A stretch of 64,000 bases of DNA, from positions 57,777-121,776 of the forward strand of contig NZ_FOVH01000024.1 in NCBI RefSeq assembly GCF_900115095.1, in the 5' to 3' direction. Within the stretch, counting starts at the first letter, position 1. Each line of letters opens with the position of its first letter. Origin of the DNA: Actinomadura madurae (lineage in GTDB: Bacteria; Actinomycetota; Actinomycetes; Streptosporangiales; Streptosporangiaceae). Positions 22,741-30,876 of the stretch are shown piece after piece. The notes below the pieces were generated by a model that worked only from the letters and a program-made list of their open reading frames with translations, was not told the DNA's origin and did no database searches. The translations under genes and the position numbers were made by a program.

Positions 22741-23839
22741 CCTGGAGCGGGCGGTCCGCGCCGCGCTCGCGTCGGTCGAGGATCCGGAGCTGCACCGTCC
22801 CCTCACCGATCTCGGCATGGTCGCGGACGTGCAGGCGGGGCGGCGCGGCAAGGTCCGCGTCCGCGTCGCGCTCACGACGTCCGGCTGCCCCCTGCGCGAA
22901 CGCCTGCGCGCCGACGTGGAGGCGGCGGTGCTGGCCGTGCCCGGCGTCCGGGACGTCGCCGTGGAGTTCTCGGCGATGAGCGCGCGGCAGCGGGCCGAGC
23001 TGGGAGAGCGGGTCCGGGCGGACTCGCGCAAGGTCCGCGGCGCCCTGTCCGGCGGGAGGCCCGCCGTCTACGCGGTGGCGAGCGGCAAGGGCGGCGTGGG
23101 CAAGTCCACCGTGACGGCCAACCTCGCCGTGGCGCTGGCCGCGGCGGGATCCGCGGTCGGGATCCTCGACGCGGACGTGTGGGGCCCTTCGATCCCGCTG
23201 CTGTTCGGCGCCCGCCGCCCGCCGGTCGTCCTGGGCGGCCGGATGATGCCCGTCGAGGCCCACGGCGTGCGGCTCATGTCGACCGGCCTCTTCGTGGAGG
23301 GCACCGAACCGCTCGTCTGGCGCGGCCCCATGCTGCACAAGGCGATCCAGCAGTTCCTCGACGACGTCCACTGGGGCGACCCGGACGTCCTGCTGGTCGA
23401 CCTGCCTCCGGGCACCGGGGACGTCTCGCTCTCCCTGCTGGAACTCGTCCCGGACGCGCGGGTCATCGTGGTCACCACGCCGCAGCCCGCCGCCCGGCAG
23501 GTGGCCGAACGCGCCGGGCGGATGGCCGCCGACCTCGGTATCGCGGTCGCCGGCGTGGTGGAGAACATGTCCGGCTTCACGTGCGACTGCGGGCGGCACG
23601 CCCCGCTGTTCGGATCCGGCGGCGGCGACTCCCTCGCGGACGCGCTCGGCGTCCCGCTGCTCGGCCGCGTCCCCCTCGACGAGCGGCTGCGGGAGTCGGG
23701 CGACGCGGGCGTGCCGGTCATGGCGGGCCACCCCGGCTGCGCGTCGGCGGCCGCGCTCCGGGACGTCGCGCTGTCCCTGCCGCTGGAGGGGCCGCGGCGC
23801 GGCCTGGCCGGGATGCCCCTGCCGCTCTCGCCCGTCTGA
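22733..23839 (+). CDS. Mrp/ApbC-type P-loop ATPase, Fe-S cluster carrier
   Basis: A 368-residue protein. Residues 1-80 are a MIP18/DUF59 domain (SVEDPELHRPLTDLGMV, TTSGCPLRERL). It is followed by the Mrp ATPase with the deviant Walker A GKGGVGKST (about 119-127), DADVWGPSIP, and LVDLPPGTGDVSL. The usual CxxC cluster-binding pair near ENMSGF is CDC here (TCDCG). Mrp/ApbC proteins carry Fe-S clusters to apo-enzymes. It overlaps the molybdoenzyme gene by 8 bp, so it may help mature the multi-cluster sulfite system or the Fe-S hydratase; this is inferred from the coupling. Confidence 0.85.
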   Translation: MSDLERAVRAALASVEDPELHRPLTDLGMVADVQAGRRGKVRVRVALTTSGCPLRERLRADVEAAVLAVPGVRDVAVEFSAMSARQRAELGERVRADSRKVRGALSGGRPAVYAVASGKGGVGKSTVTANLAVALAAAGSAVGILDADVWGPSIPLLFGARRPPVVLGGRMMPVEAHGVRLMSTGLFVEGTEPLVWRGPMLHKAIQQFLDDVHWGDPDVLLVDLPPGTGDVSLSLLELVPDARVIVVTTPQPAARQVAERAGRMAADLGIAVAGVVENMSGFTCDCGRHAPLFGSGGGDSLADALGVPLLGRVPLDERLRESGDAGVPVMAGHPGCASAAALRDVALSLPLEGPRRGLAGMPLPLSPV

Positions 23840-23847
23840 CCGCCGGG

Positions 23848-24762
23848 TCAGTGCGCCGAGGCCCGGCCCGCCTGGACGGCGATCCGCAGCAGCGCCTCCG
23901 CGTGGGGCGCCGGCGCTGACCGGCGGGGCCACACGGCCCGCAGCCGCCGGGTCAGCTCGATCCCCGCCACCGGAACCCGGACGAGCTGGCCGGTGCGCAG
24001 CTCGTGCTCCACGGCGAGGGCGCTCAGCACCGCGGCGCCCGCGCCCGCGACCACCGCCTCCTTGATGGCCGTGGTCGACGACAGCTCCAGGTGCGGACCC
24101 TCGCGCAGCTCGCCGAGCACCCGGTGCAGCGTCTCCCGCGTCCCGGAACCGCGCTCGCGCAGCACCAGGCGCCCGGCGGCCAGCTCACCGGGGGTGAGGG
24201 GGCCGCGGCCGTCCGACCAGGGATGGCCGGGCGCGGTCACCACGGCGAGCTCGTCGTCGGCGACCACCAGCTCGGTCAGGCCGTCGTGCGGCGCCGGATC
24301 CTCGATGAAGCCGAGGTCGGCCTCCCCGGCCTCCAGCAGCTCCACCACGTCGTGCGAGTTCTCCGCGCGCAGCGCGACCGTCAGCTCGGGCCGCTCGCGG
24401 CGCAGCGCGACCAGCCAGCGCGGCATCAGGTACTCCGCGATCGTCATGCTGGCCGCCACGCGCAGCAGGCCGCTGGCCCGGTCGCGCAGGGCCGCCACGT
24501 TCGCCATGAGGTCGGCCGCGGGCGCCACCACGTCGCGCGCCCACTCCGCCACGGCCGCGCCCGCCGCGGTCAGCCGCGACCCGGACGGGGACCGGTCCAG
24601 CAGCTCCAGCCCGAGCCGGCGCTCCAGCAGCTTGATCCGCGCGCTCGCCGACGGCTGCGAGATCCCGTGCTCCCGGGCGGCCCGGCCGAGGCTCCCCAGG
24701 CGCTCGACGGAGAGCAGGAGGTCCAGGTCGGCGAGTTCGGGGGTACCCGGCGCTAGTGGCAC
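23848..24762 (-). CDS. LysR family transcriptional regulator
   Basis: A 304-residue LysR regulator. The N-terminal HTH is ELADLDLLLSVERLGSLGRAAREHGISQPSASARIKLLERRLG (about 9-51), and the C-terminal effector domain has GLLRVAASMTIAEYLMPRW and GAGAAVLSALAVEHEL. It converges on the Mrp gene with an 8-base gap. The effector could be sulfite or a sulfur metabolite, and the 10-bp inverted repeat at 18326-18348, in front of the molybdoenzyme operon, is its best visible target. The region upstream (24763-24835) has no copy of that repeat. Confidence 0.8.
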   Translation of the reverse strand: MPLAPGTPELADLDLLLSVERLGSLGRAAREHGISQPSASARIKLLERRLGLELLDRSPSGSRLTAAGAAVAEWARDVVAPAADLMANVAALRDRASGLLRVAASMTIAEYLMPRWLVALRRERPELTVALRAENSHDVVELLEAGEADLGFIEDPAPHDGLTELVVADDELAVVTAPGHPWSDGRGPLTPGELAAGRLVLRERGSGTRETLHRVLGELREGPHLELSSTTAIKEAVVAGAGAAVLSALAVEHELRTGQLVRVPVAGIELTRRLRAVWPRRSAPAPHAEALLRIAVQAGRASAH

Positions 24763-24835
24763 GCCCCCACCCTACGAGACCGGGGACGTTACGGATTGCG
24801 CCGATGTCGCGTCAGACCGATAAGGTCCGTTGATC

Positions 24836-27817
24836 ATGAAATTGCGAGGGCGCACGGTCGTGCTGTACGGGGACTTCTGGGAGATCGAGAGGGAGTCCGC
24901 GACACGGCGGCTCCAGGCCCTCGGCGCCCGGGTGGCGGAGGAGGCGACCGAGGAGACCGACCTCATCGTCGTCGCCCCCGGCGAGCGAGGGCCCGTTCCC
25001 CGCACCGACGCGATGCTCCGCACGCCGTACCTCGACGAGGACGCGCTGATCGGCATGCTGGAGCGGGAGGAAGGCGCCGCCGACCCGGTGGAGGCGCCTC
25101 CCCGGCCGTTCGTGTCGGTCGCCGAGCTGGCAGGTGCGCGCGGATCCGGCGTTCTGTACGCGCTGCTCGACGGGGCGGACTGGCCGGCCTTCACGCCCGA
25201 GCGCGACGTCCCGCCGCTGCGCGCCCGGCTGGACGAGCTGGAGCGCGCCGAGGGCGTGACCGACGCTCACCGGCTGGCGACCCGGCGGCTGATCGACACC
25301 GGTGAGGCGCGGCTCCAGCACCCGTACGGCCACGACACGGAGATCGTCGCCCACGCGATGAGCCCGGACGGCCGCTACCTCGCCACCGGGAGCTGGGTCG
25401 GCGACGACTACGACGCGGGCGGCGTCCTGCAGATCTGGGAGGTCGCGACGGGCCGGTGCGTCAACACCGTCCGCCGGATCGACGGCGGTATCGGGTGGCC
25501 CCGCTACGCGCGCACGATCCAGTGGTCCGCCGACTCGTCCCGCATCGCCATGGTCCACCGCACGAACACGGTGGGGGTCTGGACCTTCGACGGCGAGCCG
25601 CTCGCCACGATCGACGTGTCGGACGGCAACTCCCGCCCGTCGGATTTCGCCCTCTCCCCGGACGGGCGCAGCGTCTACTTCCACTGCGGCACCAACGGCG
25701 ACGGCGGGCTCCAGGGCTGCATCGTCCCCCTGGACCGCGGCCACCTGAGCTGGTTGCCCAACCATGTGGAGACCGACCACCCGTACCTGCTGGCGCGCCG
25801 GCTGCCCAACGCCGTCCGGGACGCCTTCGCCTCGCTCGAACGGGGCGACGGCGACTGGCTGGTCGGGCAGTGGATCGAGGACCCGGCGTGGTCGCCCGAC
25901 GGCGCCCGGCTGTACGGGTCGAACGCCATCAGCGTGGACGCGGCGACGCGCGAGGTCGTCTGGCACGCGCCCGGACGTCTCGCCCGTCTCAGCCCGGACG
26001 GCGCCCTCGTCGCGACCGTCTCCCGCCGCGGCCTGTTCCTGCGCGAGGCGTCCACCGGGCGGATCCGCTGCGGCCCCTTCGCGCTCGGCAAGCCCGTCTC
26101 CCTGCACTGGGCTCCGGGCCGCACCGTCAACCGGCTGGCCGTCCTGACGCCCCCCACCGGCACCGCCGAGACGGGAGGCGTGCACGTCTTCGACGACGAC
26201 CGCCTCGTCTTCAGCGCCCAGGTCCCGCATTCGGGGTGGGGGGATCAGGAGGGCGACCACAACGCCTGGGCCTGGGCCCCCGGCGGCGAGCGGGCCGCCT
26301 TCCTGACCATCGAGGGGTCCGCCGAGATCTGGTCGTTCGCCGATCCGGCGAACCCCCGGCTGATCCGCAGCGTGCTCGCCGGCGGCGCCGACACGGTCTA
26401 CTGGGGCGTGGACGACACGCTGGTGGTGCTCGACGACGCGGTCATGCAGTTCGTGAAGGTCGAGACCGGCGAGGTCGTCGGCGACTTCTACTCCCTGTAC
26501 GTCCCGCCGGGCCCGCGTCCGGTGGAGGGCGACGCCGTCGAGGAGTTCGAGGGGCAGATCTTCGCCCTCGACGAGGACCACTGGGCGATGACGCTCCAGC
26601 CCGACGCCGTGATCGCTCCGGAGGGCCGCGAGGACGAGCTGGACGCCCTCCTGGCCTGGGGAGTCGGGCGACGCCACGCCTGGCCGGTCCGCTGGGGCGA
26701 GCTTCGCGTGCTGCCCGACGCCCGCACCGCCGCGGACGTGCTGGACTCCGAGGACGGCGAGATCCTCCGCGAGCTTCGCGAGGAGCTGGACCCGGACGGC
26801 GACGACTCCGGGGAGTGGCCGCCTCCGAACACGGCGAGCGTGGACGACCTGTTCGAGGCGGCGCGCGCCTCCCTCGCCGACCTCGACCGGTACAGCTGGG
26901 GCACCCACATCGCCGACCATCTGCGGGCCGCCGCCCGGCTCCGTGCCCGGCACGGCGAGCCCGAGGCGGCGATGACCCTCGTCGGCGACATCCCCGAACC
27001 GGCGGACCGGCTCGCCGCGGCGTCCGGCGTCGCCGTGATCCTCGTCCGCGCCGGGCACGCGGCGTCCGCCCGCGACGCCTTCGCCCTCGCGCGGTCGCTG
27101 TACCCCTCGGTGGACCCCAAGATGTTCGACGCCGACAGGTCGGCCTGGTTCGGCGCCGCCTGCCAGGCGCTGGGCGACGCGGCCTCCGCCGAGCAGTGGT
27201 TCCGGCACGCCCGCGCGTCCATCGCCCTCGAACCCAACCCGTGGCAGGACCACATCGCCGTCATCCACCCGATGCTGGAGTGCGGACGCGACGATCTCGT
27301 ACGCGCCCTCCTGGACGACCGCGCCGGGCACCCGGACGGCGGCTTCTTCTGGGAGGCGGAGTGGCTGGTGTACCTGCTGCGCACCGGTCGCCTCGACCTG
27401 GCCCGCGAGTTCCAGGGCCTGCCCGGCTGGGACGTCCCGTACGAGGTGCTGACGGTCCTCGCCGAGCAGGGACGCGCCGACCTGATGGAGACGTGGGGAG
27501 ATCACAACTGGGCGATCGGCGACGACCTCGTCGAACTGGCCCACCGGGGCACGCCCCCGGTCCGGCCTCCGGCGCCGACCGGCCAGGACGTCCGGGACCT
27601 GGCCCGGGACCACGCCCGGATCCAGGGCATGCCGCACTCGCGGCGACAGCACCCGACCGCGCAACTGATCGAGACCGCCGCCGAGCGCGGCCACATCTCC
27701 GCCGTCCTGGACCTCCTGGAACGCCTGCCGGAGCGCGGTGACTTCAACGACCGCCCCTCGTCCGCGTTCGGTGCGATCTGGCTCCTCCACACCGGCTTCA
27801 ACCGCCCCCCGTTCTAG
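24836..27817 (+). CDS. BRCT-like, WD40 propeller and helical-repeat protein, unknown function
   Basis: A 993-residue protein. Residues 1-80 look like a BRCT domain (LRGRTVVLYGDFWEIERE, RLQALGARVAEEATEETDLIVVAP, PYLDEDALIGMLE). Residues 120-480 carry WD40-like blades (VAHAMSPDGRYLATGS...LQIWEVATGR; IQWSADSSRIAMVH; FALSPDGRSVYFHC; AWSPDGARLYGS; AWAPGGERAAFLTIEGSAEIWSF). Residues 640-960 are TPR-like helical repeats (RARHGEPEAAMTLVGDIPEPADRLAAASG and later). No membrane or signal segment. TTG at 24830 is an alternative start. There is no operon partner; function cannot be named. Confidence 0.6.
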   Translation: MKLRGRTVVLYGDFWEIERESATRRLQALGARVAEEATEETDLIVVAPGERGPVPRTDAMLRTPYLDEDALIGMLEREEGAADPVEAPPRPFVSVAELAGARGSGVLYALLDGADWPAFTPERDVPPLRARLDELERAEGVTDAHRLATRRLIDTGEARLQHPYGHDTEIVAHAMSPDGRYLATGSWVGDDYDAGGVLQIWEVATGRCVNTVRRIDGGIGWPRYARTIQWSADSSRIAMVHRTNTVGVWTFDGEPLATIDVSDGNSRPSDFALSPDGRSVYFHCGTNGDGGLQGCIVPLDRGHLSWLPNHVETDHPYLLARRLPNAVRDAFASLERGDGDWLVGQWIEDPAWSPDGARLYGSNAISVDAATREVVWHAPGRLARLSPDGALVATVSRRGLFLREASTGRIRCGPFALGKPVSLHWAPGRTVNRLAVLTPPTGTAETGGVHVFDDDRLVFSAQVPHSGWGDQEGDHNAWAWAPGGERAAFLTIEGSAEIWSFADPANPRLIRSVLAGGADTVYWGVDDTLVVLDDAVMQFVKVETGEVVGDFYSLYVPPGPRPVEGDAVEEFEGQIFALDEDHWAMTLQPDAVIAPEGREDELDALLAWGVGRRHAWPVRWGELRVLPDARTAADVLDSEDGEILRELREELDPDGDDSGEWPPPNTASVDDLFEAARASLADLDRYSWGTHIADHLRAAARLRARHGEPEAAMTLVGDIPEPADRLAAASGVAVILVRAGHAASARDAFALARSLYPSVDPKMFDADRSAWFGAACQALGDAASAEQWFRHARASIALEPNPWQDHIAVIHPMLECGRDDLVRALLDDRAGHPDGGFFWEAEWLVYLLRTGRLDLAREFQGLPGWDVPYEVLTVLAEQGRADLMETWGDHNWAIGDDLVELAHRGTPPVRPPAPTGQDVRDLARDHARIQGMPHSRRQHPTAQLIETAAERGHISAVLDLLERLPERGDFNDRPSSAFGAIWLLHTGFNRPPF

Positions 27818-27839
27818 CGAGGACGCGCGGGCGGGCGTG

Positions 27840-28703
27840 CTACGGCTCGACCGTCCGGAGGAGGAGGCGTTCGAGACCGTCCAGAGCCGGATCCGCCTCG
27901 GTGCCGGGCCGCCGTGACACGGCGATGTCCACCTCGGGCGGATCCGGCAGGCCATGGCGGGAGGGCAGGCGAGCCGCGCCCGCGGGGATGTTGCCCGCCA
28001 GCAGCGCGCCGACCCCGATACCGGCGCTGACCGCGGCCTGGACGGCGTGGACACTGTTGCTCTGGAAGGCGATCCGCCACGCCCGTCCTCGCCGGTTGAG
28101 GGCGTCCAGAACCGGAGCCCGCCACTGGCACGGCTGGGAGAACATCACCAGCGGCAGCGGATCGGTGAGGGGATCCAGCGAGGCCGCGGCGGTCCAGAAG
28201 AGGGGGACCCGGCGCCGCCACCGGACGGCGTTCTCGCTCATCACGGACGGGTCGCCGAACACCAGGTCCACGCGGCCCTGATCGGCGAGCGGGCGCAGCG
28301 CCGCCGCGGCGCCGATGACCACCTCCAGCTCGATCCCCGGGTGCAGCGCGGCGACGTCGGCGAGGGCGGTGGGCAGGGTGGTCATCGCGAGGTCTTCGAG
28401 CAGGCCCAGCACGCGCCGCCCGTGCGGCGCGTCCCCGCGCCGGCCGACCGCCGCCCGCGCCTCGTCGTGCAGCGCGAGGACCCGCTCCACGTAGGCGAGC
28501 ATGGTCTCGCCGGCGGGGGTGATCCGGATGCCGCGCGCTTCCCGTAGGAGCAGCCGCTCTCCGGCGGCCCGCTCCAGCCGCTGGATGCGCTGGCTGACGG
28601 TCGGCTGGCTCAGCTGGAGCGCCGCCGCGGCCCGGGTGATGCTGCCCGCGCGGACGGCTCCCGCGAACGAGCGCAGGTCCGCGATCTCGAAATCCCTCTC
28701 CAT
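27840..28703 (-). CDS. LysR family transcriptional regulator
   Basis: A 287-residue LysR regulator with HTH FEIADLRSFAGAVRAGSITRAAAALQLSQPTVSQRIQRLERAAG and a standard effector domain (RVLGLLEDLAMTTLPTALADVAALHPGIELEV; SAGIGVGALLAGNIP). It is divergent from the PhzF-like gene across a 70-base gap (28704-28773) and probably controls that two-gene unit. The gap is AT-richer than its surroundings but I could not make out a clean palindrome in it. Confidence 0.8.
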   Translation of the reverse strand: MERDFEIADLRSFAGAVRAGSITRAAAALQLSQPTVSQRIQRLERAAGERLLLREARGIRITPAGETMLAYVERVLALHDEARAAVGRRGDAPHGRRVLGLLEDLAMTTLPTALADVAALHPGIELEVVIGAAAALRPLADQGRVDLVFGDPSVMSENAVRWRRRVPLFWTAAASLDPLTDPLPLVMFSQPCQWRAPVLDALNRRGRAWRIAFQSNSVHAVQAAVSAGIGVGALLAGNIPAGAARLPSRHGLPDPPEVDIAVSRRPGTEADPALDGLERLLLRTVEP

Positions 28704-28773
28704 TCGAAAATCTTATGCCTACCATGCCGATATTGCTCTTCTCGATGGGCGGACGGCTTTCTAGCCTGGCGCC

Positions 28774-29691
28774 ATGCCCCAAGACCAGACCGCGTCCGGC
28801 CCCGTCGCGTATCACCATGTCGACGTCTTCTCCGACGAGCCCTACGCGGGCAACAGCCTCGCCGTCTTCGTCGACCCGCCCCCGCTGACCGCGGCCCAGA
28901 TGGCCGCCGTCACGAGGGAGCTGCGCCACTTCGAAACGATCTTCGTGACGCGGTGGCCGGACGGACCGTCCGCCGACGCCCGGGTCTTCGACCTGAACGA
29001 GGAGCTCCCGTTCGCCGGGCACCCGGTGCTGGGAGCGGCCGCCGTCCTGCACGACCTCGACGGCACGCCCGACGGCGCCGACCGCGGATGGACGATCCAC
29101 CTGCCCGCGAGGCCGGTGCGGGTCGCCACGCGCCGGAGCGCCCCGGGCCGGCTCACCGCGCTGATGGACGCTGGCCCGCCCGAGCTGGTCGGCACACCGG
29201 CCGCCGAGGACGCCGCGTCCATCGCGGAGCGGCTCGGGCTGTCCGCCGACGATCTCGACCGGCGGCTCCCGCCCCAGGTCTGGTCCACCGGCCTCGCCTA
29301 TCTCATCGTCCCGGTGCGCGACGGCGACGCGCTCGTCCGGGCGCGGATCGCCTCCCCGGACTTCGAGGGCTTCCTCGCACGCCACGGCGCGCAGTTCGCC
29401 TACGTGCTCGACGCCTCCGTCCCGGAAGGCCGGCACTGGAACAACGACGGCGTCGTCGAGGACGTCGCCACCGGCAGCGCGGCCGGATGCGTCGCCGCCT
29501 ACCTCCTGCACCACGGGCGCGCCGGGGACGGCGTCGAGACCCCGCTGGCGCAGGGACGCCTCACCGGCAGGCCGAGCACCATCGCGATCACCGCGTACGG
29601 CCCCGCGGAGCGGCCGGTCCGGGTCACCGTGGGCGGCGGTGTCGCGGTGGTCGGCACGGGACGCCTGCGCGCCCTCCCGGAGCCGCTGTGA
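28774..29691 (+). CDS. PhzF family isomerase/epimerase
   Basis: A 305-residue PhzF-fold protein with the diaminopimelate-epimerase-like double domain. The catalytic Glu is in RHFETIFV, the GHP motif in ELPFAGHPVLGAAAVL, and the second-domain anion site in VATGSAAGCVAAYLL. PhzF enzymes isomerise small hydroxy- or amino-acid-derived compounds; outside phenazine clusters the substrate is usually unknown. It overlaps the next gene by 4 bp and is divergent from a LysR gene. Confidence 0.8.
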   Translation: MPQDQTASGPVAYHHVDVFSDEPYAGNSLAVFVDPPPLTAAQMAAVTRELRHFETIFVTRWPDGPSADARVFDLNEELPFAGHPVLGAAAVLHDLDGTPDGADRGWTIHLPARPVRVATRRSAPGRLTALMDAGPPELVGTPAAEDAASIAERLGLSADDLDRRLPPQVWSTGLAYLIVPVRDGDALVRARIASPDFEGFLARHGAQFAYVLDASVPEGRHWNNDGVVEDVATGSAAGCVAAYLLHHGRAGDGVETPLAQGRLTGRPSTIAITAYGPAERPVRVTVGGGVAVVGTGRLRALPEPL

Positions 29692-30722
29692 GCGCCCCGC
29701 AGATCTTCGAGGCCGGCGCCATCCGGCGCGCCATCGGGTTCGAGGACCTCGTGGACCCGGTGGCGGGCGCGCTGGCCGCCTTCAGCCGCGGGCTCGGCGC
29801 GTCGCCCCTCGCGGTCTTCGCGCCCGCGGGCCCGGACGGCGACGTGCACGTCAAGTCGGCCTGGCTGCCGGGCCGGCCGGTGTTCACCGTCAAGGTGGCG
29901 GCATGGTTCGCGGCGCGGGCGGCCCGCGGCCTCCCGGGCGGGAGCGGATACGTCGCGGTCCACGACGCCGCCACCGGGGACCTCCTGGCGCTGCTGCAGG
30001 ACGAGCACCACCTCAGCGACGTCCGCACCGCGGCGGCGGGAGCCCTCGCCGCCCGGCTGCTCGCTCCCCGCGACGCCCGCACGCTCGCCGTCCTCGGCAC
30101 CGGCGTGCAGGCGTACCTCCAGGCGCTGGCGGCCATCGCGGAACGTCCCATCGACACCGTCCTGGTCTGGGGGAGGCGCGCCGACGCCGCGCGGACATTG
30201 CGGGCGGCGATCAGCGCGCGGGCGCCCCGGGTCACGGCCACCGTCGTGGCGAACGCCCGGGAGGCCGTCCGGCTCGCCGACGTGATCGTCACCGCGACCT
30301 CCAGCAGGCGGCCGATCGTCGCCGGGTCCTGGCTGCGCCCCGGACAGCACGTGACCGCCGTCGGCGCCGACGACGCGACGAAGGCCGAACTCGACCCCGA
30401 GTGCTTCCGGCGCGCGGACCTCCTCGTCGTCGACAGCAGGGCCGACGCGCCCGTCCACGCCGGCGACCTGCGCGCCGCCCTCGCGGCGCACGCCGTCACC
30501 GAGGCCGGCATCGGCGCGGAACTCGGCGACCTCGTCCCGGACGGGCACGCCCGCCGGAGCGGAACCCAGATCACCGTCGCCAGACTCATCGGCCTCGGCG
30601 TCCAGGACCTCGCCGCCGCGGAGACCGTGCTCCCACGCCTGACCGCCGCCACCCCGCCCGAAGCCGGAACCCCACCCCCGGCATCGGTCCTCGACCTCCA
30701 CCGAACCCCGGAAACGAGCTGA
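29688..30722 (+). CDS. Ornithine cyclodeaminase/mu-crystallin family protein
   Basis: A 344-residue NAD(P)-dependent enzyme of the ornithine cyclodeaminase, alanine dehydrogenase and ketimine reductase family: KVAAWF, LLALLQDEHHLSDVRTAAAGALAARLL, Rossmann motif AVLGTGVQAYLQALAA, VIVTATSSRRPIVAG and VTAVGADDATKAELDP. GTG at 29688 overlaps the PhzF stop. The pair may act on the same amino-acid-like compound. The last 25 residues are Pro-rich and not part of the family fold. Confidence 0.8.
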   Translation: MSAPQIFEAGAIRRAIGFEDLVDPVAGALAAFSRGLGASPLAVFAPAGPDGDVHVKSAWLPGRPVFTVKVAAWFAARAARGLPGGSGYVAVHDAATGDLLALLQDEHHLSDVRTAAAGALAARLLAPRDARTLAVLGTGVQAYLQALAAIAERPIDTVLVWGRRADAARTLRAAISARAPRVTATVVANAREAVRLADVIVTATSSRRPIVAGSWLRPGQHVTAVGADDATKAELDPECFRRADLLVVDSRADAPVHAGDLRAALAAHAVTEAGIGAELGDLVPDGHARRSGTQITVARLIGLGVQDLAAAETVLPRLTAATPPEAGTPPPASVLDLHRTPETS

Positions 30723-30723
30723 T

Positions 30724-30876
30724 ACCCGCCAGCCCGCCGGGCAACGACACGCCGCGTACTACTCCGAGAAGGCGATCGCCTCGGTGCGGCGCATCGCCGC
30801 GGAAGGGGCCGTACGGGTTCTGACCGGGCGACCCGCACGCTTCCCGGTCAACGAGGTGGTCGCCGGAGTCCGCTAG
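30724..30876 (+). pseudogene. 3' remnant of a D-2-hydroxyacid dehydrogenase gene
   Basis: In one frame this reads as the C-terminal end of a D-isomer 2-hydroxyacid dehydrogenase: HAAYYSEKAIASVRRIAAEG, then AVRVLTGRPARFPVNEVVAGVR and a TAG at 30874. This is the helix after the catalytic His and the usual R.P.NPVN tail. Nothing upstream encodes the rest; that DNA is the end of the cyclodeaminase-like gene in another frame. It overlaps the 3' end of zwf by 29 bases, which explains the odd GLRRPPR tail of Zwf. Confidence 0.7.

Noticed and set aside
19888..23031. Very long open frame on the minus strand (over 1000 codons)
   Set aside because: It is antisense to the molybdoenzyme and Mrp genes, whose conserved motifs are clear. 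Its translation is low-complexity (Val/Arg/Gly/Asp-rich), a high-GC codon-shadow effect.
24812..28054. Long minus-strand open frame across the BRCT-WD40 gene
   Set aside because: Antisense shadow; the plus-strand frame has recognisable WD40 and BRCT-like features.
28704..28773. Possible LysR operator in the divergent LysR-PhzF gap
   Set aside because: I see ATGCC repeats but no clean palindrome of the T-N11-A form.
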